Assembly: GCA_030035585.1 (NCBI GenBank)
Contig: CM057475.1
Coordinates: 81,517,834 to 81,581,833, forward strand
From: Dugong dugon
Lineage: Eukaryota; Chordata; Mammalia; Sirenia; Dugongidae
DNA: 64,000 nucleotides
Direction: 5' to 3'
Part shown: positions 21,487 through 33,500 of the stretch, in pieces
How the letters are laid out: each line of letters opens with the position of its first letter
How positions within the stretch are numbered: the stretch's first letter is position 1
Translations under genes and position numbers: made by a program
The notes under the pieces: model-generated
Seen by the model: only the letters and a program-made list of their open reading frames with translations
What the model was told of the DNA's origin: nothing
Databases searched by the model: none

Positions 21487-24085
21487 AGGCTCCACCCACA
21501 CGTGTGAGTACTCTGCCCTCGGAGAGGCTCTCCTGGGGTCTCAGCATGTCCTGCGGGGGGTGGGGGGGTCCCAGAGGACTCTGGAGGCCCACACTGGCAG
21601 CTTTCAGTCTGTTAACAGTTTGGAGCCCAATCTGGATGCCGGCCCTGAGAGCTTAGTGGGTCTGTGATGTTTCCCACTCACACTCCCACGGGATGAAACA
21701 AATTGCCCCCTTGGGAGGGTGACTTCTATCTTTCAGAAGTCAGCAAACATTTACTGAGCACCCACTGTGGGCTGGGGCTCCTGCAGACCCAGAGAAGGAG
21801 CCGTAACAGCAAAGTTCTTTTCTGTCCTGACCCTTCAGCCCATGTGCTCCCAGCACCTGGAGAGGGCTTCATTGTCTATGTCACTGCCACTTAGGAAGGG
21901 CATGGGAGGATCCGAGAGGGGTGGGCTGTTAAGGCCACTTGACTGCCCTGTGTGAAAGTAGTCCCTAAGTCACATTTCTGCTTTAAAGGTATTTAATCTA
22001 TAATAAAACCTAATTTCATAAAAATCCACATCAGTAGCCACGGGCCCCTATCCCTAAGGAAGAAATTGAATGCCTAAGAAATCAGATCAGCTTTTCACCT
22101 TAGAAACGCCTCTACAGATGCAACCTGATTGACTGGACTCCCAGGGAGGTAGTTCCTAGGTTTGTGTATGTAATGTGCTTCACTTTAAAAATAAAGTGAA
22201 TTATAGCTAGCACTCCAGCTTATCAAAACAAATTGGCTGCAAAATTGAACTGTAGTTGATTGTTTTTAAATGAGTACTATATAGGAGAGTACCCATCCAT
22301 CTCCCACTTCCCTGAAATTCACTGATAAACCATAAATCCATTAGGAGATTCTCTCTTCTGCAATTTGGAACTAAGGAGTAAAAATTTATATAGGAAGCAT
22401 GATGTTTGGAGATATTAGTTCCTGAGGACATGATTCATATGTAGTATATCATCAAAGGACAGCCGTCTTCCAGCTCCATTTTAATTTCCTTATGATCTTT
22501 GTAATATTTATCGTATAAACAAACAGGAACCTGTGCATATTTATGGGAAGTGGTGGGGCTTTGACTATGCGAGGGGCATAAATCCCCCACTCTGAAAGGA
22601 CAGAGACAAGCAGAGTCCAGATAGGCAGCGATCTTCGACATAATTTTCAATTAAAATGGAGTGCGCTGAGCTGCATTGCAATCATCCCTCATTTTTATAT
22701 CAGCTCCCCAGGCAGGTGCGGGAGTTAAGCTCCAGTTCACTGTTTCATCAGGCTGTTTTCTGGAAGACTCAGAGGGGGGGCACTTGGGGAGTGTAGCAGA
22801 GACGTGCCTCTCCCAGGCCCCTCTACTCTCCAATCACTGCTGAACACAGAAGGTGGTAGGGATCATGGTGAGACTTCGTGGAGGCTCTTAGGTGAGATTG
22901 TGGCTGCGTGACACCGTGCACGGGAGGAAGGGGGCAGATAAGGCACATGGGTGGTGCCTGAGTCACAAGTTCCCTCTGTAAAGATGCGTCTTCTGTTGCT
23001 TTAGTGATTCATTGCTCTCAGTAGCGACAAGAGCACAGTCTAGTCAAATCTACTTGATCTTTTCTACATTTTTCATCTGCAGCAATGCTCAGTGATGAAA
23101 GCACTCAGACGTGGAGGCTCAGCTTTATGAAGTTAAGGGCACACGCTCTCATGGGGAGGAGAGGATGCCTGGTGGATAAGGGCATGGACTACAGGTTCAC
23201 ATGGTAAAGGAGGGTTCAGATGACAGCTCTGCCCTTCAGCGGCTGTGTTCGGAGACTGACTGCTCTGAGATTCAGTTGCATAACTTCACAGGCGTTAGAG
23301 CCATGGAAGCTGACAGCTGCTTCATAAAATACGTAAAATGAGAGTGTTTATATACAGCACGGTGGATAAGGGCTACAGGATCATTCTTAGGATCACTGAA
23401 GGTCATCCAAGGTCAGACTCCAGGGGATAAAGAGGGAAAGGAATTGGCTGTGCTACCTGTGGTGCCTGAACCATCAGCAGAGATGGCAGAGGGGAAAACA
23501 GGGCCCGTTTTCATCAGTGAGAGAGGTGTCACCTAATGATAAGTCACACACTAATGACTGTGTCTGGGCTTGAGAACCAGAGTCCTCCTGAGCCCAGTGG
23601 AGACACAGTGCCTGCAGGGACAGAGGGTCCTCCTGAGCCCAGTGGAGACACAGTGCCTGCAGAGACAGAGTCCTCCTGAGCCCAGTGGGGACACAGTGCA
23701 TGCCGGGACAGAGAGTCCTCCTGAGCCCAGTGGGGACACGGTGCCTGCCGGGACAGAGGGTCCTCCGGAGCCCAGTGGGGACACGGTGGCTGCAGAGACA
23801 GAGTCCTCCTGAGCCCAGTGGGGACACAGTGCATGCCGGGACAGAGAGTCCTCCTGAGCCCAGTGGGGACACGGTGCCTGCCGGGACCGAGGGTCCTCCG
23901 GAGCCCAGTGGGGACACGGTGGCTGCCGGGACAAAGGGTCCTCCTGAGCCTAGTGGGGACACAGTGCCTGCCGGGACAGAGGGGACCACGTCGGGCAGCT
24001 AAAGCTGGCTCCCATTTTCATATGCGAACCCTCGGAGTGGTCTGTCTATCCATAAGGGCTTTTGTAGATCCTCCTGGTAAGACAA
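21487..24085. other. Unique sequence with minisatellite and weak MIR/L2 traces
   Basis: 21735-21845 resembles an L2/MIR 3' end ('aacatttactgagcacccac'). 23170-23300 is a weak MIR. 22440-22770 is AT-rich, repeat-free and a conserved-element candidate. No gene seen. Confidence 0.35.
23583..23984. repeat. 43-46 bp minisatellite, nine units, with higher-order period
   Basis: Units start at 23583, 23628, 23671, 23716, 23761, 23804, 23849, 23894 and 23939, each tcctcctgagcccagtggg-like. Units 3-4-5 and 6-7-8 correspond pairwise, giving a higher-order period of about 133 bases. 45-base units read through in frame as a Pro/Ser/Thr-rich 15-residue repeat (PPEPSGDTVPAGTEG). The 43-base units shift the frame, so a continuous coding domain is not supported. 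Confidence 0.95.
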
Positions 24086-24213
24086 GGAGCCCAAGCCCTG
24101 GTGGTCAATCATTAAGTCATCGGTTGCTAACTGAAAAGTTGGCAGTTTGAACCCACCCAGCGTCCCCACAGGAGAAAAGACCTGGCGATCTGCTCCCAAC
24201 AACAGCTCCTTAA
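24086..24213 (+). mobile_element. AfroSINE-type SINE, 3'-truncated
   Basis: Sense head (agccctggtggtcaatcatt), B box (cagtttgaacccaccc) and 'cctggcgatctgctccc' are present; the tail is missing. Confidence 0.87.
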
Positions 24214-26199
24214 GATAGGCAGAGATAGCCTGTTAAATGTCCGATGACTGCCCCCCTGGGAAATTTTAAGAAACTCAAACAGCAGCAGACCCAGAACTTG
24301 GCCCCACCCCTCCAAGAACCTAGTCACCGATGTGTGCAGTGCCAGCCTCGCCTCATCCAGTCCAGCATCCCAGGGGGCGGTGGCTGGGAGAAGCCCATCT
24401 TTCAACATGGCCAGGCTGGGCTTGAGCCTTGGCATCAGGGCACCAGGCAGGTGGAGGAAGGATGTTGGGGAGAGGCCCTGGCTCAGGTAGGAATGCACCC
24501 TTTCTTCCCTAAGGACATCCCACTGTCCTTAAGGTCTGCAGGAAGGAGCTGGGCTTCATAAGCTAGTCATTCTGGGCCACCCATTCTGGAGGATGAGAGA
24601 GCCTCTATGGCTGACTCCTTCCCCCTGGAGATGGTCATGGGTCTGCGGCATCAAGACTCTGCCTCCCAGTGTCCCCTGTGCCGTGTTCTGCATGGACAGA
24701 CGGGAGTACAGGCAGGGATAGCCCTGTGGATCATCTAGAACCACCCCTGACTTTACAGACCTAAAGACAGCGGATGACCTGCCGGCGTCCCACGAGGCTG
24801 GGAGCAGAGCCCACGCTGCCTCCATCCCCTGCAGGCTTGCTGAGTCCCCATCAGGCTCTCCGGTAAACTGCACAGGATTGAGGTGTCTGCTCGGAGCTGC
24901 CCAGTGGCAGAAGCATTGTCCTAAGGCATGCTCACCACCACCTGCTTCTGAGCACCCCCAGGAGCTGCAGACATTCCCCAAGGGCAGCTGCAACATTTCC
25001 ACGTGGACTCCAAGGAGAAGTAGTTCCCCCAGGCTCCCCTAGTTCCTTGCCCCCAGAATGCACCCTGGGGCCCGGCTTCCTGGGACTTAGCCCCCATGAG
25101 CCTGTACCCACTGACCTGAGTGGAGCTTATTGTTGGGGCTCCACATGCTAGAAGAAACTAGGCAGGAGAGAGGTGGGAATCTTTCCACAGTGCAAGGCCG
25201 TGGAACTGAGAAAAAAAGGTAACAAATTACTTTAAAGCTCACAAGGAGATGGGAGATATTCATTTCATGTTAGGTAAATTGAATAACAAGAATATCAAAT
25301 TTTGACTATCGAAAAAGAAAAAAATCACTATTGAATAAATGAAATAAAGTGGCACATTTAATAAATAATATTCTTAATTCAAAACCCAGTTCTAAAAAAA
25401 ATGAAGATCAACTATTGCACGTGCTGAAACGGACTCACTCTGTAACCTTCTTGAAAACAACAGCATTTATCTGTTGGGGAAACAAATTGGTATATTCAGG
25501 GGTAATTAATTCAGCAGTTAGAAATGGCCACTGCAAGCTCCTAGCAATCACGAAGGGCTGTGCCGTGAGAGAAAATGTGGTGACTTCACAGAAATGTGTC
25601 GAGGAAAAATGGAAAGATAGGAAGACCATTTCCTTTATAGTTATAACCAGGAAATAGCATTAAACTCTGATGATCGTATATACCCTGAATGTGAAGCTCT
25701 TCCATGTGGCTGCTTTATCTTCACTTTCTCTGATAGGAAAAAGAGAAATTGGTTACGAGGGAATTTGTGTTGATCTGTCTTTTTGAAACTACCGATCGTC
25801 TTTACTGCACTTACCCTAATGTGTCCCTGTGGGGAAGGAAGTAGACTCGTAAAGAAAAGGCCTGGTGAGGGTGACAGCGGGGGCAAGGGGACTCATCAGT
25901 CCAGGATGGCAGAGCTGTCAGCCTTCCCATTAGTGGGTCTGCTCCTCCGCGCTTAGTCCCTGGTGGATGCATTTGTCTTGGGCAATCACACATATCCACC
26001 CTCCGTGCCTCCAATGGACTCCTGGTGAAATGGGTTAGTGAGCCATTCTCGGGTCACCCTGGCCGTGGCCTCACTCTGGTGAGGTTGCGAGATGGATACT
26101 TGTTTTCAGAGCACAGAGAGCCTTGCACCGTCCGCAGTCTTAAAGTAGCCCTTGAAATACTGTTGAGATTCTGGAAAAGGCAAGACTAGAGAGACAGTA
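24214..26199. other. Unique sequence, no gene seen
   Basis: 24214-25180 is GC-rich and 25200-25800 is AT-rich and repeat-free. No recognisable coding exon. Confidence 0.35.
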
Positions 26200-26428
26200 G
26201 GAGCCCCTGGTGGCGCAAACGGTTCTCACGCTTAGCTGGTAATTGAAAGGTTGGAGCTTCAAGTCCACCCGGTGGTGCCTCAGAAGAAAGGCCTGGTGAT
26301 CTACTTCTAAAAAGATCAGCCATTGAGAACCCTACAGAGCACAGTTCTACTCTGACATGCATGGGGTCTCCATGAGTCAGAGTTGATTCAATGGCAATGG
26401 TTTGTTTTTGTTTTTGTTTTTGTTTTCC
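26200..26428 (+). mobile_element. AfroSINE-type SINE, second head type
   Basis: Sense copy: 'gagcccctggtggcgcaaac', 'gttggagcttcaagtccacc', 'agaaaggcctggtgatctac', 'cagttctactctgacatgc', tail 'catgagtcagagttgattc', ending in a (GTTTTT)n tract. Confidence 0.93.
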
Positions 26429-26429
26429 A

Positions 26430-26800
26430 CAATGACCAGTGAAAAGATCAATGGTGCCAAGAGTTTGTAGGAGGGATGAACAAGCGGAGCACAGGGCGCT
26501 TTTAGGGCAGTGAAACTATTCTGTGTGATACTGTAATGGTGGACACATGATGTGATGCATTTGTTAAAACCCACAGGACTGAACAACACAGAGTGAAGCC
26601 TATGTAAGCTATGGACTTTGGTTAATAATAGCTGTATCAACACTGGTTCATCCATTGTAACAAGTGTACCACAGGAAGGCAAGATGTTAACAGTAGGAGA
26701 AACTGTTCAGGGGGAAAGGGGATATATGGAAATTCCCTGTACTTTCTGCACCATTTTTCTGTAAATCTAAAATTGCTCTAAAAATAACATGCACTAAAAA
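26430..26800 (+). mobile_element. Old L1 (L1M-type) 3' UTR fragment
   Basis: Contains 'tgtgatactgtaatggtgga', 'ctatggactttggttaataa', 'ggttcatccattgtaacaag' and 'tctgtaaatctaaaattgct' in the order of ancient L1 3' ends, terminating in an A-rich stretch. Confidence 0.8.
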
Positions 26801-27569
26801 AATACAATTGAGAGGCACATAGAAAGTGGGATCAAACTTCCACTGAGCCTTGACCTGTTTGGCTCAACTGGATGATGGACATATTTGCTTCTACATCAAA
26901 GGCATTGCACACATGCAAGCACAGGGAAGGAAAGACAGAGCTGCTCTGATCTTCTGCATTCTGGTTGAGTCCTTTGAATATTATAGTGTTATCTGACATT
27001 GGGTTTTTAATGCAATCAAGTATACAGTGTTGTGCAAGTTGGATTAAAATATGGAGCCACCATTGCTATCTGCAAGGCATTATTTGATGAGCGTGAGAAA
27101 GTACAGTACAAGTTTTATAGCCGTCAACACATATTCCTGGGGAAATGATTCCTCAGCACTTGAGGATGTGGCTTAGTGCTTAATTATTTTTCTAGATCAT
27201 GATGAAGACTGTGACATCCATTTATTGTTCTCTCCCTTCCTAGTGCCAAGCAGCATTAAAAAAAAGTTTAAAAAGTACTTTTAAACACGAAATTTTCGAG
27301 AAAAAAAACACCACTTTTTAGATGAAAATATACTTGCTTTTTTAGGATCAGCATAGCATAAGACCTGGCAATAGCTATACTTGCAACCGTTGGGAGAAAA
27401 ATGAAATTATTTCCCCCTGGTGTATTGTGTTTCATCCCACTTCCAGCGCTAGGCCCATCTAACCACCCTCCATTGTCCATGCTTCAGGGAGGAAAGTACA
27501 GCCAGGGTGATGCCTGGCTACTTGATGCCCCCATGTCTTATTCTGCAGTAAAATCTGCTAAGACTGCCT
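26801..27569. other. Unique sequence, possible conserved noncoding element
   Basis: No repeat recognised. 27060-27250 is AT-rich with homeobox-like and AP-1-like words (cttaattattt, atgattcctc). Confidence 0.3.
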
Positions 27570-27780
27570 GGGTCTGTGTCATGGAAACCTGGACTCGCAC
27601 TCTGGGTTGCCTCTGCTCAGCTCTGTGGTTGTGGATGAATCACACAGCTCTTGGCTGTTCTGTTTTCTCTCACATGAAGTTAGAGTAATAAGGCGTGCCC
27701 TTGTAGGAGTGCTCAGAGAACAAACAGAGTTAATGCATGTGAAACAGCACAGAAAATGACGCTTCAAGGACGTTCAAGAA
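27570..27780 (+). mobile_element. MIR SINE
   Basis: Diverged MIR order: 'gtcatggaaacctggactcg', 'ctctgctcagctctgtggtt', 'tcacatgaagttagagtaat', 'gttaatgcatgtgaaacagc'. Confidence 0.7.
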
Positions 27781-27784
27781 ATAA

Positions 27785-29140
27785 TCACTATTATTGCCAT
27801 TTATTCAGCACTTAACTTAAGCATCTAAAGTGTAGGGCACTGCTCCAGGTACTGGGGGTGCTGTGTCCAGCACTGCTTCAGGTACTGGGGGTGCTGTGTC
27901 CAGCAAGATGGAGAAGCAGCTGCTATCATGAAGCCTACATTCTCGTAAAGAGAAAAGAAACAAACTCAGGAAAAATAAATAAGATTTCAGATGGCAGTAA
28001 AAGCAATGGGGAAAAGGAAGTATCATGGATTAAATTATGTCCCCCCAAAAATGTGTGTATCCATTTGGCTGGGCCATGATTCCCGGTATTGTGTGATTTT
28101 CCTACATGTTGCAAATTTTGCCTCTATGATGTTAATGAGGGAGGATGTATGGCAGTTGTGTTAGTGAGGCAGGACTCAATATACAAGATTAGATTGTGTC
28201 TTGAGGAAATCTCTTGAGATATAAAAGAGAGAAGCTAGCAGAGAGACAGGGGGACCTAATACCACCAAGAAAGCAGTACTGGGAGCAGAGCATGTCCTTT
28301 GGACCCAGGCTCCCTGTGCAGAGAAGCTCCTAGTCCGGGGAAAATTGATGAGAAGGTTGACAGAGAGAAAGACTTCCCCTGGAGATGATGCCCTGAATTT
28401 GGACTTTTAACCTGCTTTCTGTGAAGAAATAAATTTCTCTTTGTTAAAACCATCCACTTGTGGTATTTCTGTTATAGCAGCACTAGATGACTAAGACGGG
28501 CAGTAACAAAAGTGAAGGTGACTGTGGGTGAGGTGGTCTAGGAGGCCTCTCAGAGAGGGGACGTTTGAGCTGAGATCTGAGAGATGAGAGTGGGGTTATG
28601 ACAATATGGATGTGTGACATGGGGTGAGGAGCGGTCCAGACAGAGGAGACGACAAACCCAAAGGACGTGGGCTGGCAAAGGTCTGACCTGTTTGAGGAGC
28701 AGAGAGAAGGCTGATGGTAGCCAGAGCATCGTGGCCAGAAGGGCTTGAGACCTGGGCAAGGTTGCAGAACAGGCTGAGGTCATGCTCTTTAGGACCCCAT
28801 AGGCATGGAGGGGAGTGTGGAGCTCATCTCATGGACAGTGGGAAGGCACTGGGGTGTTCAAACAAGAGACTGATGTTCACCTTTGTAGTTTCTCTTTGCT
28901 TGCTTTGTTTCAGTCCCTCTGATTGCTGTGTGGAAGGAGGGGGCACAAGGAGACAAGTCGAGAGACCAGAGAGGAGGGTGGTTTGGTCTAGAGTGGTAGA
29001 TCTGGTCAAGGAGGAGAGGAGACAGATTCAGGGTTTATTTGGGGGTGGGTAGAGCCCTTGAGTGCTGATGGCTTGTACGTGAAGCTGGTGGTAAGGAGGA
29101 GGTCAGGATGACTTCTTGGTTTGGGGAGTTAGCATCTGGG
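27785..29140 (+). mobile_element. L2 LINE 3' region, interrupted by an LTR
   Basis: Before the LTR: 'catttattcagcacttaact', 'atcatgaagcctacattctc', 'ataaataagatttcagatgg'. After it: 'aggaggcctctcagagaggg', 'gacgtttgagctgagatctg', 'ggtcaggatgacttcttggt', in L2 order. A 33-base segment at 27838-27903 is duplicated in tandem. No intact reading frame. Confidence 0.7.
28021..28498 (+). mobile_element. Solo LTR (MaLR/ERVL-like)
   Basis: About 478 bases, beginning tatcatggattaaattatgt (expected TGTCATGG start, partly mutated) and ending agcactagatgactaagacg (expected ...CTAAGACA). It has a TATA-like tataaaagagaga and a polyadenylation-like AATAAA near the 3' end. Flanks GGAAG and GGCAG (28016-28020, 28499-28503) fit a 5-base TSD with one mismatch. 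The internal viral region is absent. Confidence 0.8.
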
Positions 29141-29380
29141 TGTATGGGTACCACTTACTCAGACTGGGGAGCACCTGTTATTATTGGTATTTCTGTTTCC
29201 ATCTGCCTTGTGTGTGTAGCGTTAGCAGAGTGATGAGGGCCAATGCTATTTTGGAATGAGTTCATAAGGAATCAGAGGCACTGAGGACCAATAGCTTTTC
29301 TGGGGTTGTGCTGTGAAGGGAAGGAGAGTTGGGGTGTAGTTGCAGGAGAAAGTGGGGAGAAGTTTTACTGCTTGTATAGA
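29141..29380. other. Unassigned sequence
   Basis: No gene or clear repeat seen; may be further L2-derived sequence. Confidence 0.3.
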
Positions 29381-29668
29381 CAGAGCACAGCCAGAATGCT
29401 CCTTGGAAGCACGGATGGCGAGACTTCATCTCACATATTTTGGACATGTCCCTGGAGAAGTACATTATCCTTGGTAAAGTGGAGGGTCAGTGAAAAAGAG
29501 GAAGACCCTCAATGAGATGGTTTGACATTGTGGCTGCAACAATGGGCTCAAGCATAACAACAACTGTGAGGATGGTACAGGACCTGGCAGTGTTTTGTTC
29601 TGTGGTACAAAGGGTCAATATGAGTCAGAACCAACTGGATGGCACCTAACAACAAGAACAACATAGAT
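29381..29668 (+). mobile_element. RTE-clade retrotransposon 3' end
   Basis: Sense fragment: 'cagccagaatgctccttgga', 'ctcacatattttggacatgt', 'tggtaaagtggagggtcagt', 'gaggaagaccctcaatgaga', ending in the SINE-like tail 'gtcagaaccaactggatggc' and ACA repeats. Confidence 0.9.
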
Positions 29669-31231
29669 GGAGAAGTAGCAGCATGTCAGTGTTGTGACTG
29701 GGAAGGTCTGGGAGCCAGGGGGAACTGACACTACTGGTCGGAAGGCATTGCTGTAACGGAGTCCCTGAGTAGGAGAGAAGGGTAGCATCTGCACAGAAGG
29801 AAGGGACTGGGCTTTGTAACCAGAGGGATGTGTGCAGACACAGCTTCAGATGGATGGACAGGTGCTGTGGTGGGTGGCAGTGAACAGTCTATTCTGAGTG
29901 CTTCTATTTTCTCAGTGAAATAGGAAACAAGGTCAGCTGGGTTTAAACACGACAAAGGAGGTGTTGGAAGTTTCAGGAGGCAAGAGAAGTTTTGAAGGAG
30001 GAATGTAGGAGGGTGGGAGAATGAAATAATATTACAGTCTTCCAGGCAACAATGGGGCCCATGTGATGGCAGTGAGCTTGGCTTTGCCGAGGCCAGCTAG
30101 CATAGACGTGTCTTCTTCAGCCACATTCAGTCACATGGGGTAGACACGGGGTAGGCACGGGGTAGGCACAGGGTAGACACGGGGTAAACACATGGTAGGC
30201 AAGGGGTAGGCACGGGGTAGACATAAAGTTGGATTAACCTGATTGTAGTTTAGCCAAATAGTACAACCAAGTCTGAGGGACAAGGTAACTGAGAGTATGC
30301 CTGGGAGGGATTATGGAATTCACCAAGAAATTCAGGCTGAGTGAGGGGGCCACGTGGCCACAAGGTGGTGGAGAGAAGGAACCAGTGGAGTCAGTGGGTT
30401 GAAGCCCCAGGCAGGGTTGGGGGATTGTTGGAGTTGAGGTCGTAGAGGGGGTGAGCTAAGGGTGCTGGTCAGGGAGGAGATGCTTGACATAGACATTCTG
30501 GAGGGATTGCAGTTACTGGTCACAACAAGCTCTAGAACTGACTGTGAGAGACTGCAGAAGGAAGGGCAGACACAGGCTCACCGGAAGAGAGGAGGCCTGT
30601 GCAGGGAAGATGTAGGGAGTTCGGGATCCAGATGGGAATACCAGGAAGGACTTACAACAGTCCATGCTGGCAGGATTGTCACAGAGCCCGTGGCCCCAGC
30701 AGTGTGGAAACCGGGCCAGGCATTCAGAGAGGAGCCCCAACGTGGCCCAGGGGTTGCAATTTTAAGTCATGCATTCTTGGTCCCCCAGCCCCTCTATTTT
30801 CACCCAGCAGTCCTGGGAAGCTCACCCCACCTGGCCACAAGCTCCTGCATCCTTCTAGGACTTTCCTCTTTGTCTCTATGCACAGGGGCCCAGCCCAGCC
30901 CTGTTCCTGTGGGTGACGTCACTGCCACTGGTGTGCTCTGGGAAGTTCAGGATGCTGAGATCCTCTGGGTGCCTGGGAAACTACCTCGTCCTGGCTCTGT
31001 TGTCATCAGCTCCTGTCCGTCTGTACCCCCTCCCCAGCCCCTCGCTTCTGCCTGGCCAGTCAGCCCTCCAGTAGCCCTTATCTCCCCAGATACAGCCCAG
31101 CACATTAGAGTTTAGCTTATTTCCCTAACACATGCCAGAGTATTTGCAAACCACACCATGCAGCAAATGCCTATTAGCCTCCAAACCTATGATACTGTTC
31201 ATAATTCCTTACCTCTTTTCATTCCCTAAAA
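29669..31231. other. Unassigned, possibly L2-derived in part
   Basis: 29700-30130 has phrases reminiscent of L2 ('tattttctcagtgaaatagg'). A 217-codon frame at 30462-31115 has no recognised similarity and is probably chance. Confidence 0.3.
30132..30224. repeat. Short tandem repeat, 10-11 bp unit
   Basis: About eight diverged copies of ggggtaggcac / ggggtagacac. Confidence 0.9.
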
Positions 31232-31443
31232 AAGGAGCAGTTGCTGCTGAGTCCACTCTTACTCATGGCGACCCCATGTGTGTGTGTCAGAGCAGAACTG
31301 TGCTCCTTCGGGTTTTCAGTGGCTGATGTTTTCGGAAGCAGATTGCCAGGCCTTTCTTCCAAGGTGCCTCTGGGTGGACTAGAACCTCTAATGTTTTGCC
31401 TAGCAGCCAAGCGCCTTAACTATTTGCACCACACAGGGACTCA
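31232..31443 (-). mobile_element. AfroSINE-type SINE, second head type
   Basis: Antisense: 'cttactcatggcgaccccat', 'gggttttcagtggctgatg', 'tgcctctgggtggactagaa', ending 'gcaccacacagggactc'. Confidence 0.92.
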
Positions 31444-32149
31444 TTTTGTTCCTGAGACCCCCATTTCAGAGGTAAAGAAGGTCCAGTGGCTTCACTAGGA
31501 CAACATGGTGGGCTGGTGTCTGACCTTAGACGGAAACTTCATTCTCCCAGATTTGAACCCTAAATCTTGTTTGCTCCTTGGCAGGTGAGAATGAGCTTCC
31601 AGTTCCTTAGGTGGTGAGCTCTGAGGTGCTGATGTGAGTGGGTCCTGACACCCCACCTCTGTGTCTTCCCTGGTGACTCAGGACATCTCTGAGGACATCC
31701 TAATGCTCAGTGCTTCACACTCAGAGTGAGAAAAAAGGCAAGGCTGTGATTTTTGCTAACGGATGATTATGTTCCATTTACATATATTTTTCCACTTATT
31801 TTATTCATAAAAATTCATCTCTCTGAGTAAATGACATGGATTCCTTTCTTGGGGAGGCTTGAGCAATTTTCAGAGCTGTTTGGGCAATTGGTTTAACGAG
31901 CAGCACCACTCTGAGGCTGGTGGAGCAGGGAGGCTGGAGCTCTCCCACTGAACCCACAGAGTGATCACAGTACTCAGCTGTTTGCAGAGTGAGGGCTTCT
32001 GTAGGACAGGGAGAGGCTCTTGTGAGGCTGCGATGTCCACTAACAATTTGGGCATCTGAGTCATTGTACTTGGGCACTCTAAGGAGTCATGAGAGGAGGA
32101 GAACATGGGGAGAACATGCTCCCCATCTTCAAATCCAGGGTTAGGTCTG
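31444..32149. other. Unassigned sequence
   Basis: No coding signal or clear repeat. Confidence 0.3.
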
Positions 32150-32452
32150 GGAAGAAGTACAGCCAGAGTGTTCCTTAGAAGCAAGGATGGCGAGACTACG
32201 TCTCACATACTTTGCACATGTTTTCAGGAGGGATCAGTCCCTGGAGAAAGACATCAGGCTTGGTAAAGCAGAGGGTCAGTGAAAAAGAGGAAGACCCTCA
32301 ATGAGATGGATTGACACAGTGGCTGCAACAATGGGCTCACTCATAGCAACGACTGTGAGGAGGGCACAGGACCGGGCAGTGTTTTGTTCTGTTGTACATG
32401 GGGTCACTATGAGTCGGAACCGACTCGATGGCACCTAACAACAACAACAAGA
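32150..32452 (+). mobile_element. RTE-clade retrotransposon 3' end
   Basis: Sense fragment, close relative of the one at 29381: 'gaagcaaggatggcgagact', 'gagggatcagtccctggaga', 'gaccctcaatgagatggatt', tail 'atgagtcggaaccgactcga' plus an ACAACA run. The tail is identical in kind to the SINE tail. Confidence 0.92.
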
Positions 32453-32484
32453 GACTCTCAAGATGCTGAGGGTCTGATATACCA

Positions 32485-32650
32485 TCAGGAGGCAGTACTG
32501 CCTAATGGGAAAGGCCCTGGTTTTAGAGCTGGAAAGACTTGGGTTCAAATCCTACAAATGGGCCAGGGAAGTGGAAGCAGATCATGAGCTTTGTGAAATT
32601 TCTAAAAGACACTTCCCTGTCCTAAGAGGGAGAGATATTTATTTTAGCAC
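32485..32650 (+). mobile_element. MIR SINE fragment
   Basis: 'gttttagagctggaaagact' followed by 'tgggttcaaatcctac' matches a MIR tRNA-like and core region. Short and diverged. Confidence 0.6.
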
Positions 32651-32879
32651 AATGGACAGCGACCACGCTCTTTGGCCCTTCTCACTGCCTTGTTGTCTAT
32701 CCCAGGTCTCAGCGTGCTCTTGATCTGGCACTCAGTAGACTTCCAAGATGGACGAAGGAGTGAGTGAATGAGTTGAATACATTGCGCTGCATCAATATTC
32801 AACAAATCATAACCCGAGGTCCAGCAATGCCTGAAATCTGCCTTTTATAGTTCAGAAGCACCCATAGGGGTTGGGTTGA

Positions 32880-33500
32880 TTTATTCTTTCATACATTCAC
32901 TCTCCCAAGAAATAGGTACTGAGAGCCTGGTATGTTAAAGACTTGAACGTACGTGCTGAGAACACAGGAGAAAATAAAAGAGACAGAGCCGCTGCTCTCA
33001 TGTGGCTTACATTTCTAGTTGTTGTTAGTTGCCTTCAAGTTGATTCTGACTGATAGAGTAATAAATACATGGTAAGCACTGCTGCTCAGAGGGCTTCACT
33101 AAAGACAGCCAGTGAGGGGACTGCTTACAAAGGCCTGTGCAGAGTTCAGGGAAGCTCCCAGAAGGCTTTGACAGTTGAGGTTCTAGATGTGGTCGTTGTT
33201 AGTACTGGAATGGTACGTCAAGCATGGAAATCACCTAAAGCATCAACAAAGGTGGAGAAGGGCAGAGGTTCGAGGATGGAGCCTGAGTGCAAGCTGTATG
33301 GGGAGGGTTCAAAGCCCGAGAATGAGGGGCAGTGAGCAGCGATGCAGGAGAAGGGCCAGGTAAGGCTGTGTCCTGGAGGCCAAGAGCAGATGGGAGAGGA
33401 GGAAGGAGGAGTGAGCTGCTGTGTGAAGCGGGGCTGGTAGGTGAGGAGTAAGCTGAGGGCCGAGAAATGACCATGGAATCAGCAACATAGAAATTCACTG
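32880..33500 (+). mobile_element. L2-like fragment
   Basis: 'ttattctttcatacattcac', 'aaataggtactgagagcctg' and 'gctctcatgtggcttacatt' match L2 3'-end phrasing; the continuation to 33500 is weaker. It contains a 43-base SINE tail fragment (33018-33060). Confidence 0.5.
33018..33060 (-). mobile_element. AfroSINE/RTE tail fragment
   Basis: Only the 3' tail is present: gttgttagttgccttcaagt followed by tgattctgactgatagag. Confidence 0.75.

Noticed and set aside
23583-23984. CRISPR-like array of repeats
   Set aside because: The units are contiguous with no unique spacers, and the genome is mammalian. It is a minisatellite.
23474-23989. 171-codon minus-strand protein made of PLGSGG-type repeats
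   Set aside because: It is the translated complement of the minisatellite; other frames of the same array are equally open.
28021-28498. Intact endogenous retrovirus
   Set aside because: Only an LTR is present. No gag, pol or env sequence is recognisable between or beside any of the LTRs in the window.
30462-31115. 217-codon ORF as a gene
   Set aside because: No recognised motif, no exon signals, several competing frames of similar size, and GC-rich composition.
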